Below are positions 23,720-37,162 of a stretch of DNA of 64,000 bases, piece by piece (position 1 is the stretch's first letter; the number at the start of each line of letters is the position of its first letter). A program made the translations under genes and the position numbers. The notes below the pieces were generated by a model. The model saw nothing but the letters and a program-made list of their open reading frames with translations, was not told where the DNA came from and searched no databases. Source of the DNA: Sapria himalayana (Eukaryota > Streptophyta > Magnoliopsida > Malpighiales > Rafflesiaceae); the NCBI GenBank assembly GCA_029783825.1, contig JAREIK010002425.1, positions 124,001 to 188,000 on the forward strand. The letters are read 5' to 3'.

Positions 23720-23751
23720 ATATTTTCAAAGGTTATAACCTTTGAAAATAT
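23720..23751. repeat. Perfect dyad (32-bp palindrome), best preserved example
   Basis: A perfect 32-bp palindrome centred between 23735 and 23736 with core AAAGGTTATAACCTTT and arms extending through TTTTC/GAAAA to ATA/TAT. The core recurs about once per monomer across the window and is clearly better kept than the surrounding A/T runs. It could form a hairpin or cruciform, or be a two-fold-symmetric protein-binding site; the sequence alone cannot separate these. Confidence 0.85.
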
Positions 23752-24477
23752 AATAATTTTAAAATTTTTTTCAAAAGTGAATACAATATTTAGTTATAAT
23801 AATCATTATATTTATATATCATATAAATTCAATATAAACATTTTTATTGATAAATTTTCTAATAATGATGAAAAAATAACTTAATAATCTATTATTAATA
23901 ATATAGATGTCAATTAAAATATAATTACAAAACCTAAAATGATTCAGAAGCAAAACAAAATATATTACTATATAATAATTTTTTGTTTTGAAATTTTTTT
24001 TCTTTTAAAAAGGTTATCTATAATTTTTTGATGAAAAATAATTTAAATAAATTATATATGTGTAACTCATAAATTATTTTGTAATTAATATTTATATAAA
24101 AATAATCAAATAAATAATTAAAATAAATATTTAAAATTATAATTAAAAATAATGAGATTTATTAATTATTATTTTGGTTATACCGGTCTAATATTTAAAT
24201 TAGATCTGTCTTACTAATAATTTATTTTGTAATTAATATTTCTATAAAAATAAACTGAAAATTAGTTAAAATAAAAATTTAAAATTATATTGAATAAAAA
24301 TTAAAATGATTTTTATGATTTATTATTAATGTATACTTGGTTAATGGTTTAAGAATTTAGATGTTTTGTCTTTTAGAAGTTTAGTGATTTAGTTTTTTAG
24401 GAATTTAGTGGTTTATAGGTTTTATTTAATCAATAAAATAACAAAAAAAAATTTTGTAATTTTTTCTCATTTTCATA
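23731..24477 (+). repeat. Example of long (~745 bp) satellite monomer
   Basis: The monomer is enlarged by a tandem duplication of about 150 bp: 24043-24190 and 24192-24343 each hold the TGT(C)TNACT..AATTTATTTTGTAATTAATATT box, an AAATAATTAAAAT box, an ATGAGATTTAT-type box and a TATACC end. The duplicated half carries a diagnostic AATTAGATCTGTCT. The long form alternates with the basic form through much of 23.7-33 kb. Confidence 0.75.
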
Positions 24478-27400
24478 GATTATAACCTTTGAAAATATAA
24501 TAATATTTAAAATTTTTTGAAATGTGAATACAATATTTAGTTATAATAATATTAGTACTTATATATGATATAAATTCAATATAAATAATTTTATTGATAG
24601 ATATTATAATAATGATCAAAAATTAAATTTATAAACTATTAATAATAATATAGATATTAATTAAAAAATATTTACAAAACCCAGATTGATTCAAAATTAA
24701 AGTAAAATATATTATTGAATAATAATTTTTAATTTTTAAATTTTTACTTCTTTTATAAGCGTATATTTTTTTTTGATTAAAAATAAATTATTTAAATTAT
24801 ATTTGTCACAATCATAATTTATTTTATAATAAATATTTCGATAAAAATAAACTAATAAATAATTAAAATGAATATTTAAAACTATAATAAATAGAAATTA
24901 AAATTAGATTTATTAATTATTATGTAATATATAACAGTTTAATGGTTTATGTATTTAGGTATTACAGGGTTTAAGTGTTTACTGATTTAATTGTGTATGC
25001 ATTTAGTGGTTTATAGGTTTTATTTAAAAAATAAAATAACAAAACATTTTTTTATTATTATTTTATGAAAATTTCAAATGTTATAACCTTTGAAAATATA
25101 ATAATTTTTAAATTATTTTCAAAAGTGAATTCAATATTTAGTTATAATAATCATTATATTTATATATCATATAAATTCAATATAAACAATTTTAGTGATA
25201 AATATTCTAATAATGATTAAAAAATAAATTAATAATCTATTTTTAATAAGATAGATATCAATTAAAATGTAATTACAAAACCTAAAATGATTCAGAAGCA
25301 AAGCAAAATATATTACTATATAATAATTTTTTGTTTTGAATTTTTTTTTCCTTTTAAAAAGTTTATCTATATTTTTTTGATTAAAAATAATTTACTTAAA
25401 TTATATTTGTCTAACTCATAATTTATTTTTTAATTAATATTTATATAAAAATAAAAAATTAATAATTAAAATGAATATTTAAAATTATAATGAAAAAAAA
25501 TGAGATTTATTATTTATTATTTAGGTTATAGTGGTTTAATTTAAGTTATATCTGTCTCACTAATTATTTATTTTGTAATTAATATTTCAAAAAAAATTAA
25601 TTGATAAATAATTAAAAAAAAATTTAAATTTATACTAAATAAAAATTAAAATTAGATTTATGATTTATTATTAATGTATACTATTTTAATGAATTAACTA
25701 TTTTGTGGTTTTTTCATTTAGGAGTTTAGCAATTTATGTTTTTAGGCATTTAGTGATTTATTGGTTTTATTTAAACAATAAAATAAGAAGAAAGAAATTG
25801 TAATTTTTTGTATAATTATTAAATGTTATAACCTTTTAAAATTTAATAAGATTTAGAATTTTTTGAAATTTGAATACAATATTTAGTTATAATAATTTTA
25901 ATAATTCTAAATCATATAAAATAAATATAAACAATTTTATTGATAGATATTATAATAATGATCAAAAATTAAATTAATAAACTATTTATAATAAGATAGA
26001 TATCAATTAAAAAATATTTCAAAACCCAAAATTGATTCAAAATTAAAGTAAATATATTAGTTGATAATAATTTTTAAATTTTAATAATACTTTTTTTATA
26101 CTTCATTTTATACTTCTTTTAAAAGCGTACATATTTTTTTTGATTAAAAATGAATTATTTAAATTATATGTGTCGCACTCATAATTTATTTTGTAATACA
26201 AATTTCTATAAAAATAAACTAATAAATAATTAAAATGAATATTTAAAATAATAATAAATTGAATAAAAATACAATTTATTAATTATTAAGTAGTATATAG
26301 CAGTTTAAAGGTTTATGTATTTAGGCATTATGCGATTTATGAGTTTACTGATATAACTGTGTATGCAATTAGTGGTTTATAGGTTTTATTTAAAAAATAA
26401 AATAAAAAAAATTATTTTTTATTAGTTATTCAAATTTCCAAAGGTTATAAACCTTTGTAAATATGATAATTTTTAAATTTTTTTCAAAAGTGAATTCAAT
26501 ATTTAGTTATAATAATCATTATATTTATATATCATATAAATTCAATATAAACAATTTTATTGATAAATATTCTAATAATGATAAAAAAATAAATTTATAA
26601 TCTATAATTAATAAGATAGATATCAATTAAAAAAAAGATAGATATCAATTAAAATATATTTATAAAACCTAAAATTATTCAGAAGCAAAGCAAAATATAT
26701 TACTATATAATAATTTTTTCTTTAGATATATATATATTTTTAAAAAGTTTATCTATAATTTTTTGATGAAAATTATTATATATAAATTATATCTGTCTAA
26801 CTCAATTTATTTTGTAATTAATATTTATATATAAATAAACAAATAAATAATTAAAATGAATATTTAAAATTATAATGAAAAAAATAAGATTTATTATTTA
26901 TTATTTTGGGATACCGGTTTAATTTAAATTACATCTGTCTAACTAATAATTTATTTTGTAATTAATTTTTCTATAAAAATTAACTGATAAATAATTAAAA
27001 AAAAAATTAAAATTATTCTGAATAAAAATTAATATGAGATTTAAGATTTATTATTAATGTATACAGTTTAATGATTTAAGTATTTAAAGGTTTTGTTGCT
27101 TAGGAGGTTAGCAATTTATGTTTTTAAGCTTTTAGTGGTTTATAGGTTTTATTTAAAAAATAAAATAACAACAAATATATTTTTATATTTTTTGATATTT
27201 TCAAAGGTTATAACCTTTCAAAATATAATAATTTTTTATTTTTTTAAAAAAGCAAATACCATCTTTAGTTATAATAATCATTATATTTATATATCATATA
27301 AATTCAATATAAACAATTTTATTGATAAATATTCTAATAATGATCAAAAAATAAATTAATAATCTATTATTAAAAAGATAGATATCAATTAATATATAAT

Positions 27401-30400
27401 TACAAAACCTAAAATGATTCAGAAGCAAAGCAAAATATATTACTATATAATAATTTTTTTGCTTTAAAATTTTTTTTTCTTTTAAAAAGTTTATCTATAC
27501 TTTTTTGATGAAAAACAATTTATATAAATTATATTTGTCTAATTCAATTTATTTTGTAATTAATATTTATATATAAATAAACAAATAAATAATTAAAATG
27601 GATATTTAAAATTATATTTAAAAAAAATTAGATTTATTATTTATTAATTAGGGATACCGGTTTAATTTAAATTAGATCTGTCTCACTAATAATTTATTTT
27701 GTCATTAATATTTCTATAAAAATAAACTGATAAATAATTAAAATAAAAATTTAAAATTATACTGAATAAAAATTAAAATGAGATATAAGATTTATTATTA
27801 ATGTATACCAGTTTAATGGTTTAAGTATTTAGAGGTTTTGTCAATAAAAGTTTAGCGATTTATGTTTTTAGGCTTTTAGTGGTTTATAGGTTATATATAA
27901 AAAAATAAAATAACAAAAAAAATTTCTATAATTTGTTATCATTTTCATAGGTTATAACCTTTGAAAATATAATAATATTTACAATTTTTTGAAATGTGAA
28001 TACAATATTTAGTTATAATAATATTAATATTTATATAAAATATAAATTCAATATAAACAATTTTATTGATAGATAATATAAAAATGATCAAAAATTAAAT
28101 TAATAAACTATTAATAAAAAGATAGATATTAATAAAAAATATTTACAAAACCAAAATTAATTCAAAATTAAAGTAAAATATATTACCGGATAATAATTTT
28201 TATTTTTTAAATTTTTACTTCTTTTAGAACCTTAAAATTTTTTTTAAAAAAATAAATTAATTAAATTATATTTGTCGCACTCATACTTTATTTTGTAATA
28301 AATATTAATATAAAAATAAACTAATAAATAATTAAAATGAATATTTAAAATAATAATAAATTGAAATAAAAATTCAATTTATTAATTATTAAGTAGTATA
28401 TAATAGTTTATTGGTTTATATATTTAGGCATTACGAGGTTTAGGATTTTACTGATTTAACTGTGTATGCATTTAGTGGTTTATAGTTTTTATTTATCAAT
28501 TAAAATAAAAAAATTATTTTTATTATTTTTTGATATTTTCAAAGGTTGCCTTTGAAAATATAATAATTTTTAAATTTTATTCAAAAAGTGAATAAATATT
28601 TATTTATATAAATCATAATAATTATATATCATATAAATTCAATATATACAATTTTATTGATAGATATTCTTATAATTATCAAAAATAAATTAAAAATCTA
28701 TTATGTATAACATTGATATTACTTAAAATATAATATCAAAACCTAAAATGATTCAAAAGCAAAGAAAAATATATTACTTAATAATAATCATTTGTTTTTA
28801 AATTTTTATTCTTTTTATAACCTTATCTATTTTTTGATGTAAAATAATTTTTATAAATTATATCCTTAACTCATAATTTATTTTATAATTAATATATATA
28901 TATATAAATAAATAACTAAAGAATCAAAATAAATTTTTTAAATTATAATGAAAACAAATAAAAAATGAGATTTTTTAATTATTATTTAGGGTATACCGGT
29001 TTAAATAATTATCTATATGGGGGTATTGGGATTTTGTAGTTTAGTGATTTAAATTGTTTAGGCATTTAGTGGTGTATAGGTTTTATTTAAACAAAAAAAT
29101 AACAAAAAAAAATATTTTTTTTTATTTTTTCACATGTTAAAAGTTTAAAATCTTTGAAAAAATAATAATTTTAAAATTTTTTTCAAAAGTGAATATAATA
29201 TTTAGTTATAATAATTATAATATATATATATATATATCATATAAATTCAATATAAACATTTTTATTGATAAATATTATAATAATGATAAAAAAATAATTT
29301 AATAATATATTATTAATAAGTTTGATGTCAATTAAAATATAATAACAAAACCTAAAATGATTCAGAAACAAAGCAAAATATATTACTATATAATAATTTT
29401 TTGTTGTTATTTTTTTTATTCTTTTAATTAGTTCATCTATATTTTTTTGTTGAAAAATAATTTATATAAATTATATTTTATATTTTATACTTTATTTTGT
29501 AATTAATATTTATATAAAAATAAACAAATAAATAATTAAAATGAATATATAAAATTATAATGAAAAAAAAATGAGATTTATTATTTATTATTTATTATTT
29601 AGAGTATACTGGTTTAATTTAAATTATATATGTCTCACTAATAATTTTTTTGTAATTGATATTTCTATAATAATAAAGTGATAAATAATTAAAAAAAATT
29701 TAAAATTATACTTAATAAAAATTAAATTGAGATTTATGATTTATGATTTATTATTAATGTATACCAATTTAATGGTTTAAGTATTTAAAGGTTTTGTCAT
29801 TTAGGAGTTAAGAAATTTAGTTTTTAGGCATTTAGTGGTTTATAGGTTTTATTTAAATAATGAAATAACAAAAAATTTATTTTTGATATTTTTTCAAATT
29901 TTCAAATGTTATAACATTTGAAAATATAATAATTTCAAAATTTTTTAAAAATGTTTATACAATATTTAGTAATAATAATTATTATAACTATATATAATAT
30001 TAAAAAAATATAAACAATTTTATTGATAGATATTATATCAATTATCAAAAAATAAATTAATAAACTATTATTAATATGATACAGATAAATTAAAATATAA
30101 TTAAAAAACTTAAAAATATTCAAAATCAAAGTAAAATTTATTGCTAAATAATAATTTTTTTTAGTTTTTGTATCATTTTATAAGCTTATATATTTTTTTG
30201 ATGAAAAATATATTATTTAAATTATATTTGTATCACTCATAATTTATTTTGAAATTAATATTTATATAAATTATTTAAATTATATTTAAGGTTTACGAGT
30301 TTAAAGGTTTAAGTATTTATGTGCTTCTGGGTTTAGGAGTTTAGAGATTTATGTATTTAGACAATTAATGGTTTATAAGTTTTATTTAAATAATTATATA

Positions 30401-33400
30401 ACAAAAAATTTATAATTTTTATTTTTTATCATTTTTGAAGGTTATAATAACCTTTGAAAATATAACAATTTTTAAATTTCTTTTATATGTGAATACTATA
30501 TTTAGTTATGATGATCTTAATAATTATATATCATGTAAATTCAATATAAACAATTATATTGATTGATATTATATTAATGTTCAAAAAATAAATTAATAAA
30601 ATATTATTAAAAGGATAGATATTATTTAAAATATATTTGCAAAACATAAATTTATTCAAAATCAAAATAAAATATATTACTAAATAATAATTACTTTGAT
30701 GTTTTGCTTCTTTTTATAAGTTTATATTTTTTTTATTAAAAGTTAATTACTTAAATTATATTTGTCTTCCTCATAATTTATTTTTAATTTATAATTCTAT
30801 AAAAATAAACTAAAGAATAATTAAAATGAATATTAGAAACTATAATCAATACAAATAAAATAAAGATTTATTATTTATTATTAAGGATATACTAGTTTAA
30901 TGGTTTAAGTATTTAGGTGTTTTGGGTTTTAGTTATTTAAGTGTTTAGGCCTTAAGTGATTTATAGTTTTTATTTAAAGAATGAAAAAATAAAAAATTTA
31001 ATTTTTTAATTTTTGTTAATTTATGAAAGTTATAACCTTTGAAAATATAATAATTTTTAATCTTTTTAAATGTGAATATCATATTTAGTAATAATAATCT
31101 TAATAATTATATATAATGTCAACTCAATATAAATAATTTTATTAATAGATATTATAATAAAGATCAAAAATAATTAATAAACTATTATTAATAAGAATGA
31201 TATAAATTAAAATATAATTGTAAAATCTAAAATGATTCAAAATAAAAATAAAATATATTACTAAATAATAAATTTTTGTTTTTAAAATTTTGCCTCTTTT
31301 TATAAGGATGTATATTTTTTTTGATGAAGAATAAATTACTTAAATTAGATTAGTCTCACTAATAATTTATTTTGAAATTAAAATTTCTATAAAAATAAAA
31401 TGTTAAATAATTAAAATAAAAATTTAAAATTATACTTAATAAAAATTAAATTTAGATTTATGATTTTTTATTAATATACACCTATTTAATGGTTTAAGTA
31501 TTTAAAGGTTTCGTCATTTAGGAGTTTAGCGATTTATATTTTAAGGCATTTATTGGTTTATAGGTTTTATTTAAACAATAAAATAACAAGAAAAAATTTG
31601 TAATTTTTTCTCATTTTCATATGTTATAACCTTTGAAAATATAATAATATTTAAAATTTTTTGAAATGTGAATACAATATTTAGTTATAATAATATTAAT
31701 AATTATATATCATATAAATTCAATTTTAACAATTTTATTGATAGATAAAATAATAATGATCAAATTTAAATTAATAAACTATTAATAAAAAGATTCATAT
31801 TAATTAAAAAATTTTTACAAAACCCAAATTGATTCAAAATTAAAGTAAAATATATTACTGTATAATAATTTTTAATTTTTAAATTTTTACTTCTTTTATA
31901 AGCATATATTTTTTTTGGATTAAAAACAAAGTAATTAAAATATATATGTCGCTCTCAAAATTTAATTTGTAATAAATATTTCTATAAAAATAAACTAATA
32001 AATAATTAAAATGAATATTTAAAATTATAATAAATAGAAATAAAAATTAGATTTATTAATTATTAAGTAGTATATAGCGGTTTAATGGTTTATGTATTTA
32101 GGCATTATTAGGTTTAGAAGTTTAATGATTTAATTGTGTATGCATTTAGTGGTTTATAGGGTTTATTTAAAAAATAAAATAATAAAAAATTTATTTTTTT
32201 TATTTTTTGATATTTTCAAAGGTTATAACCTTTGAAATTATAATAATTTTTAAAGTTTTTTTAAATGTGAATTCAATATTTAGTTATAATAATCATTATA
32301 TTTATATATCTTATAAATTCAATATAAACAATTTTAGTAATAAATATTCTAATAATAATCAAAAAATAAATTAATAATCTATTATTAATATGATAGATAT
32401 CAATTAAAATATAATTACAAAACCTAAAATTATTAAGAAGAAAAGCAAAATATATTACTATATAAAAATTTTTTATTTTGAAATTTTTTTTCTTTTAAAA
32501 AGTTTATCAATAATTTTTTGATAAAAAATAATTTATATAAATTATATTTGCCTAACTCAATTTATTTTGTAATTAATATTTATATATAAATAAATAAATA
32601 ATTAATTAAAATGAATATTTAGAATTATAATGAAAAAAAAATGAGATTTATTATTTATTATTTAGCGATACCAGTTTTATTTTAATTAGATCTGTTTCAC
32701 TAATAATTTATTTTGTTATTTATATTTCTATAAAATAAATTGATAAATAATTAAAATAAAAATTTAAAATTATACTGAATAAAAATTAAAATGAAATTTA
32801 TTATTTATTATTAAAGTACACCAGTTTAATGATTTAAATATTTAGAGGTTTTGTCGTTAGGGGTTTAGCGATTTATGTTTTTAGGCTTTTAGTGGTTTAT
32901 AGGTTTTATTTTAAAAAATAAAATAACAAAAAAAATTTATATAATTTTTTATCATTTTCATAGTTTATAACATTTGAAAATATAATAATATTTAAAATTT
33001 ATTGAAATTTTAATACAATATTTTGTTATAATAATATTAATAATTATATATCATATAAATTTAATATATATAATTTTATTGATAGATATTATAATAATGA
33101 TCAAAAATTAAATTTATAAACTATTAATATTAAGATAGATATTAATTAAAAAATATTTACAAAACCCATATTGATTAAAAATTAAAGTAACTCATATTAC
33201 TTGATAATAAATATTAATTTTTAAATTTATACTTCTTTTATAAGCGTATATTTCTATTAGATAAATAATATATCTTTTAAATTATATTTGTACCACTCAT
33301 AATTTATTTTGTAAGAAATATTTCTAAATAAATACACTAATAAATAATTAAAACGAATATTTAAAAATATAATAAATAGCAATAAAAATTAGATTTATTA

Positions 33401-33483
33401 ATTATTAAGCAGTATTTAGCAGTTTAATGGTTTATGTATTTAGGCATTACGGGGTTTAGGAGTTTACTGATTTAACTTTATAT

Positions 33484-33491
33484 GCATTTAG
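33484..33491. repeat. hAT target-site duplication, left copy (GCATTTAG)
   Basis: The 8 bases GCATTTAG directly precede the element and match CCATTTAG after its far end at 7 of 8 positions. Eight-bp duplications are the rule for the hAT superfamily. Joining the flanks restores the normal monomer reading GCATTTAGTGGTTTAT. Confidence 0.88.
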
Positions 33492-33509
33492 TAGGGCTGC
33501 TCGCAGGAC
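33492..33509 (+). repeat. hAT copy 2, 5' terminal inverted repeat
   Basis: TAGGGCTGCTCGCAGGAC; it pairs with 37163-37180 at 13 of 18 positions, sharing AGGG, TGCTC and GGAC. This end has been lost from copy 1. Confidence 0.8.
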
Positions 33510-33692
33510 TCGGAGATTCATGATCCGACCCGAAGTCTTGTCCCGAATGAATCAGGACTAAGAAAATTCATTGACTTTGACTTTTCCCGTACAGTTCTGT
33601 CACGTATTTTATCTTTTGGGATGGTTTCGGATCTTTATAAATATCCATCCCAAGAACCATCCCATCCTAAAAAACCGATACTAGAACCACGA

Positions 33693-33717
33693 ATATATAT
33701 ATATATATATATATATA
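33693..33717. repeat. (AT)n microsatellite in hAT copy 2
   Basis: About 12 AT units in the 5' region of the element. The homologous tract in copy 1 (17255-17274) is slightly shorter. Confidence 0.85.
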
Positions 33718-33920
33718 ACATGAAGATGTCACAAATTCCGCTACTACCTATCCAATTCCGACACACCTTTTGCTATTCCGACGAGTTCCAGGATACCTCA
33801 CGCCATTCCAGCCATGTTCAGTTAGGTCCAGCCATTGTCCGTCGCACTTCTAGGTTGCCTCCACCGTGTTTCATATGCCACCAGCCATTTGGTTTGTTTT
33901 TCTGATGAGAATTGAATGAT

Positions 33921-33949
33921 TTATTATTATTATTATTATTATTATTATA
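33921..33949. repeat. (TTA)n microsatellite in hAT copy 2
   Basis: About nine TTA units. Copy 1 has only about four to five at the matching place (near 17036-17048), so the tract has changed length since the copies separated. Confidence 0.85.
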
Positions 33950-34104
33950 TGTCTCAGTCAGTTTTGTTGAGTATTGGTTGTGGTGTTGTGGTTGTGCCGA
34001 ATGAGTGGGCCGAATGTGTTACGGTCAGTTTTGTAGAGCTTGCTTGTTCGAAATATTTATATGTATTTATGCTTAACATATCATATTAATTAATGGCAAT
34101 ACAG

Positions 34105-36223
34105 ATGGCACAATCCAGTGGTAAATGAAAAATACAATAAATTGAAGATGATCACCTCTCAAATGATCAAAGTACTGGTAAATCCAATCATCATCCTTTC
34201 ACGAACCCTCTTATTGTTACGGCAGGTTCTTCAATTACAATTGTAAAAGAAAGTCAATGTACATCTGAACCTCAAGTTAATAAAAAGTATAAGTCTGCTG
34301 TTTGGGAAACTTATGAGATATTAGTTGATTCATAGGGAAATGAAACTAGTAGGGGAGCTTGTATATGGTGTAGGAAAGAATACTTGGCAAAAAGTGAACA
34401 AGGTACTTCAGGTTTATGGAAATACTTGAGAAAGACTTGTATGAAATTTCCACACAATAAAGAATTAATAGAAGCTCACAAAGGTAAAGACAAGTCACAA
34501 TCTTTGTTGAGTTTCACTAAAGGTACTAGTTCAGAGGATAACAAATTAACTTGTTGACAATTTGATCAACAACTAGTTAGGGAGGCTTTGGTGAAAATGA
34601 TCATAAAAGATGAATTGCCTTTTTGTTTTGTTGAGAAGGATGAGTTTAAAGAGTTTTGTGAAGTTAGTGTGCCTCAATTTAAAATTCCATCTAGGTACTC
34701 TATATTGAGGGATTGTTTTTCTTTGTTTGTGAAGGAAAAGAAGAAATTATTTGATAGCATATCATATCATTATTGTATAGTTTCATTGACTACCGACACT
34801 TGGACTAGCATTCAGAATTTGTCTTATATATGTTTGACTGTTAATTTCATTGATTCTCAATGGAATATGCATAAAAGACTTTTGAACTTTTGTGTAATTA
34901 AAAGTCATTCTGGAATTAATATTAGAAATGCTATTGAGTTTTTCATGAATGAATGGGGTTTGTGAAAGTTGATGTGCATTACTGTTAACAATGCATCAAA
35001 TAATGATGTTGCATTTGAACAATTGAAAAAAATGCTTGTGAAGAAATGTGTTGTACCTTTGAGAGGCGAGCATTTTCATATGAGATGTTGTGCTCATATC
35101 CTAAACTTAATTGTCAGAGATGGCATTGCAGTAGTTGAGGGTACTATTCAAAAAATTAGAGGTGTGGCGAAATATGTGAGGTGCAGTCCTAAAAGATTAG
35201 ATCTGTTTAAGTTATGTGTTGAAGAAGCAAACTTGACATATGGATCTTCTTTGCAATTAGATTTTCCTACGAGATAGAATTCAACTTATTTGCTGATAAA
35301 ACTGATATAAAATATCAAAAAGAATTTTAATAAGTTGGAGGACAAAGACAAAAGGTTTTTGAAGGAGTTTGGTTCAAACATTCCAACTGAGAGAGACTGA
35401 ACAAGCACCAAAATTTTGGCTCATTTCTTGAAAAGTTTTTATGAGGTAACTTGTAAATTTTCTGGCTCATAATATTCTACCTCTAGTGCTTATTTTCCTG
35501 AGATTATTCGAATTTTGAAAAAAATTGAGCTTTGTGAAAATAGTAGAGATACAATGATGTCTGAAATGGGTATGAAAATGAGGCATAAAGTCAACAAATA
35601 TTGGGGTTCTCTTCAGTCAACAAATATTATGCTTTTTGTAGCAGTATTGTTGGATCCTTGATATAAGCTCAAATATCTCAAGGTTAAGTACACTTAGCAT
35701 TATGAAGAGGAATTGGCTAAAAATTTGCTGAAAAAGGTTATAAATGCTTTAAATGAGATGATGGATGATTATAAAGATTTAAATGAAGATGATTTCTCTT
35801 CTACTGTGTTGAAGAAAATTGATGATTTCTTTGATGGTTGTGAAACTTATGTTGATGAATTTTTTTGTTGAATTGGAGAAAGAACAAGAAGTTGCAACTT
35901 TGGAAGAGTTGGATAGGTACTTGGAGAACAAACTTGAAAAAAATAGAATTGATTTTGATCTTCTAAACTGGTGGAAGGTAAATGAGGTTAGGTATCCTTC
36001 TTTGGAAAATGTAGCAAGGGATGTATTTGCTATCCAAGCATCTTCTGTGGCCTATGAATCTACATTTAGCACTGGGGGGAGAACTTTAGATAAATTTGGG
36101 AGTTCTTTAACACCTATTACAGCAGAAGTTCTCATATGTCTACAAGATTGGTTGAGAAGCTCAAACAAAATTATTGAAATCGAAGAATTAGTTCAAGACT
36201 TTGATGATAATGAATCAACTTAA
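34105..36223 (+). pseudogene. hAT transposase pseudogene (copy 2)
   Basis: Ac-superfamily transposase remnant that can be followed in one frame from 34141 to about 35865, then in the +1 frame to the end. Order: BED finger near 34300-34450 (ACIWCRKEY, GLWKYLRKTC; the usual His is Tyr); RNase H-like core with SLTTDTWTS (first catalytic Asp), ITVNNASNND (second Asp changed to Asn, while copy 1 keeps Asp) and MRCCAHILNL; then TR-stop-NSTY, where the family has TRWNST, and LLDP-stop-YKL, where the family has DPRYKL; finally a hATC dimerisation region at 35930-36150 with NWWKVN and SSVAYESTFSTGGR, including the conserved Glu. In-frame stops lie at 34333, 34555, 34963, 35275, 35398, 35470, 35659 and 35695, and an extra T in a T-run near 35860-35866 shifts the frame. 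A further stop at 35308 lies in a short compensated shift. The start is uncertain: ATG at 34105 is followed by a TGA at 34126 that both copies carry. Confidence 0.9.
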
Positions 36224-37162
36224 TATACAAATCTTATTAATTTTAATTTCACTTTTACTTATTTTATTCATTCAATTTAATAAAAATAAGGTTCAATTAC
36301 AATTTTAAGAGGGGTCTCAATATCCAAATATTCGTTATTGGCCAACTAAATTTGGAATGTGTGTATTAAATTTTATAAGGTAATATTTTTTTTATTACTC
36401 TTTCATCTTAGAAATTTATGTCTACATTATTAACACGATTTCATATTTGGTTGTCCTTCTACAGTGGAGAAAGAAAAGGGAGGAGGTGTAGATGAGATAA
36501 TTAATTGGGTTTTGATTTTCGTTGCTGTTCCGGGACGGACCTTTGAAATGATTATTATCATGGTTGTAATTAGTTGTATTTTTTTTGTTATATTAAGCTG
36601 CCTAATTTTAGCAATTACTCAAGTAGTAATTGATGCTACCAATGTTTGTGGTCATCTTTAGCTATTCCTTAATATTTTAAGTAACTGTTTAAAAAATGTA
36701 GTATTGCTATTATGGTTAACTTTCACTCGGCTGAACAAAGCGAACTTGTGACAAAACAAAGAACCAAATTAAGCACACAACTCAGTCCCATTCTATTTAA
36801 CATTTTTATCCTTTTCTGCACATCAAAGCTTTTGACAAGGTAATGGAACTCGTTTGCGGTATTCAACCTATTTGACAAAATAAAATTGGCCCTATTTCAG
36901 TTTGTAAGATACATAACAAAGGAATGATAAATGGTACAACAAAAGGTTTCGACATGAACTAACTTGGCCGATTTGAAGAAAATAAATTAAAAAAAACGTT
37001 CGTACTCCATTCTGTCCTGGAACCATTTTATACTACCCAAAATCCCTGATCTCCATCCCATCCCATCCAGATATTTTCAACCTACGGGACGGGTCTCGAT
37101 CTTCAAAAAAATTATCCGAACTGTGGATAGGGATTGGAGATTTGTAATCCCCATCTCGTTCC

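Larger units (their letters stand above)
17446..33491 (+). repeat. AT-rich satellite array, block F2 (left part)
   Basis: About 16 kb of forward monomers. Dyads lie near 17891, 18639, 19186, 19714, 20311, 20738, 21337, 21936, 22534, 23133, 23731, 24478, 25077, 25823, 26441, 27206, 27949, 28544 (damaged), 29140, 29900, 30437, 31027, 31622, 32219 and 32960. Spacings cluster near 540, 600 and 745 bp; one of about 430 bp marks a deletion at 20.5 kb. Subtype order from about 19.2 to 23.1 kb repeats that of 1-3.5 kb, and the subtype at 19.2 kb returns at 30.4 and 42.05 kb. No gene is supported; the many short frames rich in Ile, Asn, Tyr, Lys and Phe are translations of the repeat. Confidence 0.93.

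Noticed and set aside
33621..33905. 94-codon frame in the 5' region of hAT copy 2
   Set aside because: It includes the translated (AT)n microsatellite (Ile-Tyr repeats) and subterminal repeats, and copy 1 does not preserve it.
36464..36661. 65-codon frame after the transposase stop in hAT copy 2
   Set aside because: It lies in the 3' untranslated part of the element, is not a known transposase segment, and has no support in copy 1.
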